Shown: positions 1 to 6,451, numbered from the stretch's first letter. The stretch is 9,558 nt of DNA from Acidobacteriota bacterium (GCA_021809235.1 JAKBAG010000103.1:1-9558); one strand, 5' to 3'. Program-made: numbers and translations. The notes: generated from the sequence alone by a model not told the origin.

Positions 1-1905
1 TCCCAGCTCGCGATGATCCTGCTGCTCCTGTACCAGTACGATGGGCCGCCAGTTTCCGCGGCGGAAGCGTGCATTGATCCGCTCGGCCTCCTGCTCGATC
101 TCACGCTGCAGCTCTGCATAGCGGGGGATGGTCGAGCGGGTGGGTGCTCCAATCTGGATCAGCGCAAACTCGCCCTGAAACTCTGCATGGCGATCGAGCA
201 TGCTTTCCACAGCCTGAAAGCGCTCCAGAATGCCTTTGGTGTAGTCCATGCGGTCCACGCCAATGGCCACCACGCTGGCTTCAAAGTTCCATTGACGCTG
301 GATTTCGGCCAACGCATCGGGCTCCTCGGCAGGCGCGGCATACTCGTCCGGCGGCAGATCGACGCTGATGGGAATGGGGCGCACCAGTGACCAGTGGTCA
401 TTCCGCTTGACGGAGAAATGTTCCCAGTCCACGCGTGCCTCCAGCGCACGGTCCACGGTGTCCAGAAAATTGTTGCAATGCGCCTGAACGTGGAAGCCGA
501 TCATATCCGCACCCAGAAGCCCATGCACCAGCTCACGCTGCCACGGGCAGATGCCAAAGGACTCCGGATTGGGCCAGGGAATATGCCAGAAGATTGCCAC
601 ACGCGCGTGCGGCAGCCGCTGCTTGAGCATCCGCGGCAGAAGTGCAAAGTGGTAGTCCTGAATCAGGACCACGGGATGCGGATTGTCGCCGATCTCCTCG
701 ACCAGTGAATGGGCAAACTTTTCGTTGACCCGCACATACTGCTCCCAGTCGCCGGCGCGGAAGGTGGGTCGCGCATGGGCAATGTGGCACAGCGGCCACA
801 AGCCCTCGTTCGCAAAGCCATAGTAGTAGCCCTGCTCCTGCTCTTCGGTGAGCCAGACGCGGCGCAGGGTGTAGCGTGGCTCGTCGGGAGGAGCCGGCAA
901 CCGTCCCTGCTCATCGGACATTTCGCGGTCGGCGCTGCCGCTGCCGTGGGCTATCCAGGTGCCGTTGCAGGCGCAGAGAATCGGCTCCAGCGCCGTGACC
1001 AGTCCACTGGCCGGGACCTGCACGCGCACTCCCTGGGGCGTGTGATTGTGAATGTAGGGCTCGCGGTTGGAGACCACGTAGAGTCGGCTGCCAGCGAGCT
1101 TGGTGCGTACATGGTCGGCCAGCCGCTGTGCGGTCCAGATCTGTGCCCGCGCGTTGCGCAGCCGGGCTTCCGCGGCTGCTGCGGCACGCGCCTCCTGCAT
1201 GCTTTCGATGAGCGGGGTCACCTGGCTGGTCAGTGGTGCCAGAAAATCCAGCTCCACCGGCGGAGAGGCTGCGGCGGAATTGCCCATGCGGGTCAGCCGC
1301 AGCCACTCGGCGGCACGGGCTATGGGCCGGAGCAGCGTCCAGCGCACAATGCCCAGCGTGATCACGGCAATCAGCAGCACCTGCACGCCAAAGTGGACCA
1401 GAGCCAGCGCCCAGACGCGCAGCGTGGCCGTGCGAATGTAGCCGGTGTCATAGACCAGTACCAGCGCACCCACCGGCTGCCGGTTCACCTGACTCAGGGG
1501 AACCACGAGCACAAAGACGCGCCGCAGACGAATGCGAGTGTAGAACTTTTCCGGGCGTTGCGTATGCAGGGCCGCCAAGGCCTCCGGTGGCATCCGACGG
1601 AGCAGCGGTGCAATCGCCTGCGGCAGGGAAAGAGGCTGTCCGGCAGCATTCAGCACCGTCATGCCCAGCAGTTGCCCGCGATGGCTGAACTGGCGGCTCA
1701 GGCCTTCCACGGCCTGTCGATCCCCGGTCAGCAGCATCAGCTCAGCCGTGTTTGTCAGCCCATCTGCCAGTGTCTCGGCCTTGCGCTCCAGTTCCGCATA
1801 CAGGCTCTGTTTCTCCTGCCGCACCTCGTACCACGAGGAGACGGTCGAAACCAGCGTAATGCCAACGACCAGCGCCACGATCAGGCGCAGTCCAATACTT
1901 TTCAT
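1..1905 (-). CDS. otsA: Membrane-anchored HAMP-domain trehalose-6-phosphate synthase (GT20), 3' end cut by the window edge
   Basis: The reading frame is open from the ATG at 1905 to base 1, giving 635 residues without a stop; the C-terminus lies outside. GT20 enzymes transfer glucose from UDP-glucose to glucose-6-phosphate to make trehalose-6-phosphate. Seen in order: a transmembrane helix at about 4-22, an extracytoplasmic region at about 23-160 ending in a PAS/Cache-like strand pattern (VVPLSQVNRQPVGALVLVYD), a second helix at about 164-188, a HAMP-like segment at about 188-240 starting at LLRPI, an alanine-rich helical linker, then the catalytic domain from about 273 (SRLYVVSNREPYIHN). Core motifs are DYH (417-419), FWHIPWPNPE (439-448), GADMIGFH, and VDRMDYTKG (550-558), whose R552 and K557 match the phosphate-binding Arg/Lys of E. 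coli OtsA. Roughly the last 100 residues of the GT-B fold are missing from view. GGGAGG lies 3 nt before the ATG. No otsB is visible. The enzyme family is secure; signal-gated activity is inference. Confidence 0.93.
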   Translation of the reverse strand, partial: MKSIGLRLIVALVVGITLVSTVSSWYEVRQEKQSLYAELERKAETLADGLTNTAELMLLTGDRQAVEGLSRQFSHRGQLLGMTVLNAAGQPLSLPQAIAPLLRRMPPEALAALHTQRPEKFYTRIRLRRVFVLVVPLSQVNRQPVGALVLVYDTGYIRTATLRVWALALVHFGVQVLLIAVITLGIVRWTLLRPIARAAEWLRLTRMGNSAAASPPVELDFLAPLTSQVTPLIESMQEARAAAAAEARLRNARAQIWTAQRLADHVRTKLAGSRLYVVSNREPYIHNHTPQGVRVQVPASGLVTALEPILCACNGTWIAHGSGSADREMSDEQGRLPAPPDEPRYTLRRVWLTEEQEQGYYYGFANEGLWPLCHIAHARPTFRAGDWEQYVRVNEKFAHSLVEEIGDNPHPVVLIQDYHFALLPRMLKQRLPHARVAIFWHIPWPNPESFGICPWQRELVHGLLGADMIGFHVQAHCNNFLDTVDRALEARVDWEHFSVKRNDHWSLVRPIPISVDLPPDEYAAPAEEPDALAEIQRQWNFEASVVAIGVDRMDYTKGILERFQAVESMLDRHAEFQGEFALIQIGAPTRSTIPRYAELQREIEQEAERINARFRRGNWRPIVLVQEQQDHRELG

Positions 1906-2248
1906 GGTCCTCCCGGCCAGCTGCACCGAGAGGGATACCGGGCAGCAGGGGATGAAATCTGTTCCGGTTGCGTCACCGGATGACCATGGCAACTCAAGAT
2001 GGGGGTCGTACCGCGTCTCCTTCTGCGGGAGACTGCGCATTGCAACCTGCGTCAGGCTGGGCGTAATCGCTGATGGGTTACAGAGTGCGACCAAGCCTGC
2101 GAGGATGCGGGAAGCTTGTCCACCCTTTTGTCGCATCGGGCAGTCTGCTTCGGTTGGAAACTACCGGCTAATCGAGCCGGGGCTTCCATTCGCTCACCCC
2201 GTGGAGTCGATCCAGCCGCCGACGGGAGCCGCTGCAGCCGACGAAGCC
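1906..2248 (-). other. 343-bp gap without a gene: probable otsA leader and promoter region
   Basis: No convincing coding sequence lies here on either strand; the open frames crossing it are shadows of the flanking genes. It holds the otsA Shine-Dalgarno GGGAGG (1909-1914), a 13-bp GTCA-N5-TGAC inverted repeat (1972-1984), a stem-loop with perfect 6-bp arms GTCTCC/GGAGAC around a 7-nt loop (2015-2033), and another stem-loop near the radical SAM stop (2164-2180). I could not pick a convincing -35/-10 pair or match a known riboswitch consensus. The length, against gaps of 86-130 bp elsewhere in the cluster, suggests that otsA has its own promoter. Confidence 0.5.
2164..2180 (-). other. Stem-loop downstream of the radical SAM gene, possible weak terminator
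   Basis: Perfect 6-bp arms CCGGCT and AGCCGG enclose a 5-nt loop. The hairpin sits 68 nt past the radical SAM stop codon in the direction of transcription. On the minus strand it is followed only by TAGTTTCC, so the U-tract is poor and efficient intrinsic termination is doubtful. It could instead stabilise the 3' end of the transcript. Confidence 0.3.
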
Positions 2249-3322
2249 TCAGCCTTCCACGCCCTGAATCGACTGGATCGACACCAGTTCCGGCGTGTGG
2301 CTTCCGTTGGACCCCGGCGTGATGGTCTGTGTCTGCGGACCGCGCCAGTGGTCGATATAGCTGATCTGGTGGACGCAGCTGATGGTGCAGTTGGGCGCGC
2401 AGCTTTTCGCCGTGCGATACTCCCGCTTCACGTCGGTATGCGTGTACTGTGCGAGCGGAACGCCGGGAAATCCGCGCTGCTGCGAGCAGTAATGCACCAG
2501 TCCGTTTTCGCAAATATACAGGTAGCGCGAACCGGCGCGGCAGCGCCAGTCATTGGGCCGCCCCTGCGCAATGGCTTCCTGAAAGTGGTTGAAGCGCGAA
2601 TAGTTCCGCTTCTTCATGCCGCGCATGGCAAAGTAAACCCGAGCCTCATTCTCCTTGAGCGGCTTCAACTGCCCGCCGCCGTCGTGGATGATGCCGATCG
2701 TGGAGGTGAAGCCCAGCTCCAGTGCTCGGCGGCCAATCACCAGCGCATCATTCGGCTCACGGATTCCGCCGCCCACTACCGAGTTGATGTTCACATGGAA
2801 CTCGGCGTGGCGGGAGAGCATCTGCAGCTTCTTGTCCAGCACCTTCAGGCTCTTTTTGGAGACGTCGTCCGGCTCGATATTGTCGATGGAGATCTGCATA
2901 TGATCGAGACCGGCACGGTTCAGCCGCTCAATGCGCTCCTCGTTCAGCAGATAACCATTGGTGATCATTCCGGCCAGTGCGCCAACCCTGCGGATGCGCC
3001 GGATCACGTCGTCCAGCTCGGGATGCGTGAGCGGCTCGCCGCCGGAGATGGTGATGATGCTGGTACCCAGCCGACCAAGATGGTCAATCCGCCGCAGCAT
3101 CTCGTCGATCGGCACCGGTTCGGAGACCTTGTCGTACTCGTTGCAATAGGCGCAGGAGAGGTTGCAGAAGCGCATGGGGACAATCTGCGCCATTACCGGA
3201 TGCCCGGTGGAGGCCAGTGCGCGACCTACAATCGCCAACTCCCGGATCTTGCGCTGCGCGGCCAGCCATCGTCCGCGCACAGTCTGTCTGCGTGCCGTAC
3301 CCACACTTCTATTGAAACACAC
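2249..3322 (-). CDS. Radical SAM enzyme with SPASM-like C-terminal cysteines, substrate unknown
   Basis: Predicted 357-residue cytoplasmic enzyme. C53-x3-C57-x2-C60 (CNLSCAYC) is the radical SAM [4Fe-4S] motif that cleaves S-adenosylmethionine; GGEP at 94-97 is the usual second motif, and ISID at 144-147 fits a later barrel strand. The C-terminal part carries C261, C271, C279, C308, C312 and C316. C261-x12-G-x4-C279 resembles the start of a SPASM/twitch domain, which in relatives binds auxiliary Fe-S clusters, often in peptide- or protein-modifying enzymes. No small precursor-peptide gene is visible nearby, so a RiPP role is not supported. The start is GTG at 3320-3322, with GGGAG at 3334-3338 at a rather long 11-nt spacing; a stop in frame at 3365-3367 limits extension. 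A later start, such as the ATG at 3193, would remove the basic N-terminal helix and is less likely. It lies 89 bp after the PDZ gene. Superfamily certain, reaction unknown. Confidence 0.88.
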   Translation of the reverse strand: MCFNRSVGTARRQTVRGRWLAAQRKIRELAIVGRALASTGHPVMAQIVPMRFCNLSCAYCNEYDKVSEPVPIDEMLRRIDHLGRLGTSIITISGGEPLTHPELDDVIRRIRRVGALAGMITNGYLLNEERIERLNRAGLDHMQISIDNIEPDDVSKKSLKVLDKKLQMLSRHAEFHVNINSVVGGGIREPNDALVIGRRALELGFTSTIGIIHDGGGQLKPLKENEARVYFAMRGMKKRNYSRFNHFQEAIAQGRPNDWRCRAGSRYLYICENGLVHYCSQQRGFPGVPLAQYTHTDVKREYRTAKSCAPNCTISCVHQISYIDHWRGPQTQTITPGSNGSHTPELVSIQSIQGVEG

Positions 3323-3411
3323 CCAAGGGGCTGCTCCCAGCGGCGGGTGCCGCGGCGCAGCCGGTCACGGACCCACGGGTGGGGTGCAGAGGGAATGGGA
3401 ACGAGCAGACT

Positions 3412-4302
3412 TTACGGACGATGGCTGCTGACCTGCAACCACAGCGTCTGCCGCATCTGCTCGCGCTGGATGGCGATCGGCACCATTTTGCCCTCGTTGC
3501 TGCGCAGCAACCGCTCCCAGTCACTGGTCGTGGCCACGGCATCCTCGCCCACCTGCAGGATCACGTCGTGAGCACGCAGTCCGGCCTTGGCCGCAGCACT
3601 GCGTCGCGCCACGCTCTTGACCATCACGCCATTGGCCACACCCAGATAATCCTCCATCTGCGGGGTCATTGGCTCCACCAGTGCTCCAATGTGAAAGCTG
3701 CTGCTGAGACTCCAGAAGTGGAATCCGCTGCCCATCCGGGGCACGTCGCCGCTGGACAGAAAGCCCTGCGCACCGGGTGGCAGACCGCTCTGCGCCATCT
3801 CGGCCTGCGCCTCCTGTTCCACCTTGCGCCTGTCTTCCAACTGAACATGGATGGGCAGCAACTGGCCGTCGCGCTCCACCTGTAACTGCAGCTTTTTGCC
3901 GGACGGGGCGCGTCGCAGCATCTGCCGGAACTGCTCGGCATTGGCAATGCGGGTGCCGTTGGCGGAGAGGATCACATCCTGCACATGCAGCCCTGCCTTA
4001 CCGGCAGGGGCATCGTGATCCAGAATGGTGATCTCCGCACCGGCTGTGCTGGGCAAATGCAGTGTCTGGCTGCTGGCAGGGGTTACGTCCACCACTTCCA
4101 CTCCCAGGTATCCATGCCCATGGGCATGCAGCAGCGTACGCAGCGAGCTGGTCAACTGCCCATCGCTGCCGGCGGCCCAACTGGCAGGCATGCCCAGCAC
4201 CAACGCAAGGGCCAAGCCCATCCTTACCATTCCCGGTGCGCCGGGGCTGCTCCTGAACCCGGCGCGCTGACTTCCATTTCCTGGCCTTCCAAAGCAAAAC
4301 AT
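3412..4302 (-). CDS. Exported protein with two PDZ domains and no protease domain
   Basis: Predicted 296 residues. I chose the ATG at 4302 because AGGAG lies 7 nt upstream (4310-4314); an in-frame ATG at 4347 would add 15 residues without better support. The N-terminus has a long basic, polar region, then a hydrophobic core (MGLALALVLGMP, about 28-39) and an ASWA-type cleavage site near residue 43, so it is probably exported by Sec. PDZ1 covers about 64-157 and opens with GYLGV, the carboxylate-binding loop type found in HtrA/DegP. A linker rich in E/Q and then G/S follows, then PDZ2 at about 204-293. There is no serine-protease triad and no HExxH site in the chain. Such proteins can bind exposed C-termini of unfolded envelope proteins. 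Placed 130 bp after the anti-sigma gene, it may be a folding sensor or adaptor for that system; this is inference. Confidence 0.85.
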   Translation of the reverse strand: MFCFGRPGNGSQRAGFRSSPGAPGMVRMGLALALVLGMPASWAAGSDGQLTSSLRTLLHAHGHGYLGVEVVDVTPASSQTLHLPSTAGAEITILDHDAPAGKAGLHVQDVILSANGTRIANAEQFRQMLRRAPSGKKLQLQVERDGQLLPIHVQLEDRRKVEQEAQAEMAQSGLPPGAQGFLSSGDVPRMGSGFHFWSLSSSFHIGALVEPMTPQMEDYLGVANGVMVKSVARRSAAAKAGLRAHDVILQVGEDAVATTSDWERLLRSNEGKMVPIAIQREQMRQTLWLQVSSHRP

Positions 4303-4309
4303 TGCATGA

Positions 4310-4314
4310 CTCCT
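4310..4314 (-). promoter_or_regulatory. Ribosome binding site AGGAG that decides the PDZ protein start
   Basis: AGGAG on the minus strand is 7 nt from the ATG at 4302. The in-frame upstream starts at 4347 and 4329 lack a comparable site. An out-of-frame ATG overlaps the spacer. Confidence 0.65.
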
Positions 4315-4382
4315 GAATATTGAACGCATTGTGTTCCGTCGGCTCATGGGCCGCAGAATCGTCTTGTGTCATCCATCGTTGC

Positions 4383-4407
4383 CGGCAGTCTGCTGCTGCC
4401 GTTTTTT
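4383..4407 (+). terminator. Intrinsic-terminator-like hairpin pointing along the plus strand
   Basis: Perfect 6-bp GC-rich arms CGGCAG (4383-4388) and CTGCCG (4396-4401) enclose a 7-nt loop and are followed at once by six Ts (4402-4407). This is the textbook layout of a rho-independent terminator for plus-strand transcription, but both flanking genes are on the minus strand. On that strand the hairpin is preceded by As and lacks a U-tract, so it should not stop the anti-sigma/PDZ transcript. It could end antisense transcription entering from the PDZ gene, or could be a chance occurrence. Confidence 0.45.
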
Positions 4408-4432
4408 AGTCAGATCTGGGGAATCCAACCCT

Positions 4433-5482
4433 CTACTGCACTTCGGAGACCCGCTCCAGTACCAGTCGCGAGGCGCTGCGCACTCCGGAGTCCTGGTCCC
4501 GCGTAGCCACCGTGGAAAGCACCTGCCGCACGCTGGTATCCGCATCCACGGGCGTCAGCATGGAGATGGCCCGCGAGCGCACCTGCGGATCCGGATCCAC
4601 CATCAGAGCCTCCAGCAGGGCATCGCGTACTTCCACATCCTGGCCCACATAGGGCTGTAACCCATCCAGCGCCTTCTCCCGCACCTGGGCACTGCGATCG
4701 TAGCGCAGCGCAATCATCAGGGCATCGCGCAGGCTGCCGCCTGCTGTCTCCGGTCCGGCGCATGCCTTGCCATTGCTGCAGGCCGCCGCCAGAAGCGCTA
4801 TCGAGCGATCCCGCACCTGGGGATTCGGCGCCTCCTGTGCGGCATACATCAGCAGTGTTCGAATCTGCGGATCGTCCAGCGTTCCATGCACCTGCCGCGG
4901 CTCCACAGTGCTATAGCGCACATCAATCAACCCGGACTGCGGGGCCTGTGTGATCTCCGCCACGCCGGCCAGATTGGCCACGTCATCGCCGGATTTGCCG
5001 GAATCAGCTACGGTCGTAGCCCCCACCGGCTGGCCGGCTTCGAAACTCTGCTCCATTCCGGATGATTGCGAGGCATCCGTCTGCTTCAGCGCCACCTGCA
5101 TCGCATGCCGCCCTGCTGCCTGATACCCGGCCAGCAGTCCGGCTCCCAGCCCGGTCAGCAGCAGAAAACTGGCTGCAAGGGGTGCAGCTGCCATGCCTGC
5201 TGCGCTGCGCGTCAGCCATTCGGCGGCACGGTCATACCAGCGCTTCGGCGGCAACTGATCCAGCGCATCCTCCAGCCGCATCCGCGAACGCGCCACCAGA
5301 TTGGCATCCGGCTCCTGCATCGGGGCCGCGTCGGCCAGCGTCTTCAGGGCCAGCATCTGCTCCAGCTCTTCGCTGCATCCGGTGCAGCTCTTCAGGTGCT
5401 GCTGCAGCAGGTGCAGCCGGTCATCGGCCAGCTCCCCGTACACTGCCAGAACCATCGTCGTATGGGATTCATTGCAAGTCAT
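4433..5482 (-). CDS. Membrane zinc-finger anti-sigma-like protein with C-terminal HEAT repeats
   Basis: Predicted 349 residues, ATG at 5482 with AGGA about 9 nt upstream. The N-terminus is a zf-HC2/ZAS-type domain: C3, then H29-x3-C33-x2-C36, the zinc set that group-IV anti-sigma factors use to hold an ECF sigma. A helical stretch follows, then one transmembrane helix at about 97-120 (alanine/leucine/glycine-rich). Residues about 130-200 are low-complexity linker, and about 200-349 form HEAT-like helical repeats with recurring D-x-Q-V-R-x-x-A/S patterns (PQIRTLL, PQVRDRSI, AQVREKAL, VEVRDALL, PQVRSRAI, SGVRSASR). Predicted topology puts the zinc finger in the cytoplasm and the HEAT repeats outside. 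C235 and C241 could form a disulfide there. It follows the ECF sigma gene by 86 bp, supporting a cognate pair. Pure anti-sigma function is inferred; a scaffold role is possible. Confidence 0.86.
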   Translation of the reverse strand: MTCNESHTTMVLAVYGELADDRLHLLQQHLKSCTGCSEELEQMLALKTLADAAPMQEPDANLVARSRMRLEDALDQLPPKRWYDRAAEWLTRSAAGMAAAPLAASFLLLTGLGAGLLAGYQAAGRHAMQVALKQTDASQSSGMEQSFEAGQPVGATTVADSGKSGDDVANLAGVAEITQAPQSGLIDVRYSTVEPRQVHGTLDDPQIRTLLMYAAQEAPNPQVRDRSIALLAAACSNGKACAGPETAGGSLRDALMIALRYDRSAQVREKALDGLQPYVGQDVEVRDALLEALMVDPDPQVRSRAISMLTPVDADTSVRQVLSTVATRDQDSGVRSASRLVLERVSEVQ

Positions 5483-5562
5483 GGCTCACGTCCTGTCTGC
5501 CTCAAAAGGGGTACCACTCTCTTTGTGTCGCCCGGTCACTTGGCCGCGCGATCCGTATCTTT

Positions 5563-5577
5563 CTCCGCTCAGCGGAG
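5563..5577 (-). other. Perfect inverted repeat centred on the sigma-factor stop codon
   Basis: On the minus strand the sigma gene ends CTCCGC-TGA-GCGGAG: the stop codon forms a 3-nt loop between perfect 6-bp arms. No T-tract follows on either strand, so it is not an intrinsic terminator. It could slow 3' exonuclease decay or affect coupling to the anti-sigma gene 86 bp downstream. Confidence 0.4.
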
Positions 5578-6234
5578 TCCTGCCAGATGTCCGCGCAGCT
5601 TCTTGGTCGCGCGAAATAACGTATTCTTTGCCGTCTCTTCGGTCGTGTGCAGCATCTCGCCAATCGTGCGCAGCCGCAGACCCTGGTAGTGCTTCAGCTC
5701 AAAGACCATCCGCTCGCGGGGCGTCAGCGTATCCAGAGCCTGCCGGATCTGCTCGCCCATCACCTTGCGACTCAGCTCCCGATCCGGGTTGGAAAAGGCC
5801 CGATCATCGGAGATCGATGCCATCATGTCCAGCTCCTCGCCGTGGGCATCGGTCATCACCGTGGACTCTTCTCGTCGCGTCTTCCTGCGCCGCAGCTGAT
5901 CCAGGCACAGGTTAGTCACAATCCGGTACATCCAGGTATAAAACGAGCATTCAAAGCGGAAGTTGCCCAGGTACCGGTAGGCCTTCAGGAACGCTTCCTG
6001 ATAAATATCCTCCGCATCCTGCTCGCTGCCGGTCAGGTGAAGGGCCAGTCGCAGCACCTGATGCTCGTACTGGCGCACCAGCGCATCAAAAGCCGTCCGG
6101 GAACCGGCCTGCGCCTCGCGGATCAGCTCCATCTCCGTGGCACGCGCCTGCTGCGCCTCCGGGGTCGTCTCCCGGTTGCTTACCCCGCGTATCCGCGCCA
6201 GCTCGCTTTTTCCGCCACTCAGCTTGATTTCCAT
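5569..6234 (-). CDS. ECF-type (group IV) RNA polymerase sigma factor, RpoE-like
   Basis: Predicted 221 residues from the ATG at 6234. Sigma region 2 spans about 49-117 (AFDALVRQYEHQVLRLALHL, then DAEDIYQEAFLKAYRYL and SFYTWMYRIVTNLCLDQLRRR) and covers core polymerase binding and -10 recognition. Region 4 spans about 157-217, with TPRERMVFELKHYQGLRLRT and a helix-turn-helix ending in ETAKNTLFRATKKLRG for -35 recognition. An acidic linker of about 40 residues joins them. There is no region 1.1 or 3, as expected for this group. The frame stays open upstream to 6441, but that part has no sigma similarity and overlaps the promoter area, so MEIKLSGGK is the best start. It has no clear Shine-Dalgarno; a TACAAT hexamer lies 11 nt upstream. 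The next gene is the zinc-finger anti-sigma-like protein, its likely partner. No self-like GGAAC-type promoter is visible upstream. Confidence 0.93.
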   Translation of the reverse strand: MEIKLSGGKSELARIRGVSNRETTPEAQQARATEMELIREAQAGSRTAFDALVRQYEHQVLRLALHLTGSEQDAEDIYQEAFLKAYRYLGNFRFECSFYTWMYRIVTNLCLDQLRRRKTRREESTVMTDAHGEELDMMASISDDRAFSNPDRELSRKVMGEQIRQALDTLTPRERMVFELKHYQGLRLRTIGEMLHTTEETAKNTLFRATKKLRGHLAGLR

Positions 6235-6245
6235 CGCTTGAGTGG

Positions 6246-6251
6246 ATTGTA
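6246..6251 (-). promoter_or_regulatory. Candidate -10 element (TACAAT) for the sigma-factor gene
   Basis: TACAAT matches TATAAT at five of six positions and ends 11 nt before the ATG at 6234, implying a leader of only a few nucleotides. At 16-18 bp spacing no good -35 exists; TGGACA (6265-6270) is only 13 bp away. Confidence 0.4.
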
Positions 6252-6295
6252 CCCCCGGCCGCTGTGTCCATGCTGCTGCCGGATTCAGGGGGAAT

Positions 6296-6327
6296 GCCTC
6301 GCCTGCCATGCCTAGCCTCGCCTGCCA
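6296..6327. repeat. Two identical 13-bp direct repeats, period 19 bp
   Basis: GCCTCGCCTGCCA occurs at 6296-6308 and again at 6315-6327, separated by 6 bp. The pair lies in the intergenic region between the divergent sigma and RNase H genes, 45-76 bp upstream of the TACAAT hexamer. A regulator binding site or a simple local duplication are both possible. Confidence 0.6.
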
Positions 6328-6445
6328 GTCTCTGCTGCCTCTCCTCCTGCAGCGTGGCTGCCATCGTCCCCGGCTGCCTTTCTCATGGACGCCGCAGACG
6401 GCCATTTCGTGAGCACATCCAGCCCCGTCACTTTGGCCCACCGCT

Positions 6446-6451
6446 TACACT
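6446..6451 (+). promoter_or_regulatory. Candidate -10 element (TACACT) for the RNase H-family gene
   Basis: TACACT matches the -10 consensus at four of six positions and ends 7 nt before the ATG at 6459, the spacing expected for a leaderless transcript. No -35 match is evident at 16-18 bp. The start also lacks a Shine-Dalgarno, which fits leaderless translation. Confidence 0.3.

Noticed and set aside
709..1983. A 424-codon open frame on the plus strand
   Set aside because: It is antisense to otsA, with composition rich in Gln, His, Arg and Gly and no domain pattern; the otsA frame explains the region.
2080..2248. A riboswitch (cobalamin-, c-di-AMP- or c-di-GMP-like) downstream of the radical SAM gene
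   Set aside because: Short look-alike stretches are present, but I could not assemble the conserved core boxes of any class. A covariance-model search would decide.
1661..3571. A 636-codon open frame on the plus strand
   Set aside because: It runs antisense across the radical SAM gene, the intergenic leader and part of otsA. Its translation has no recognisable motif, while the minus-strand frames carry full domains. Long shadow frames are common at this GC content.
4333..4337. GGAAC upstream of the PDZ gene, and another at 1961-1965 upstream of otsA, as ECF sigma -35 elements
   Set aside because: Neither has a CGTC- or TCTGA-type -10 at about 16-17 nt. At 4333 the start site would also fall at or past the Shine-Dalgarno. 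Five-base matches are expected by chance.
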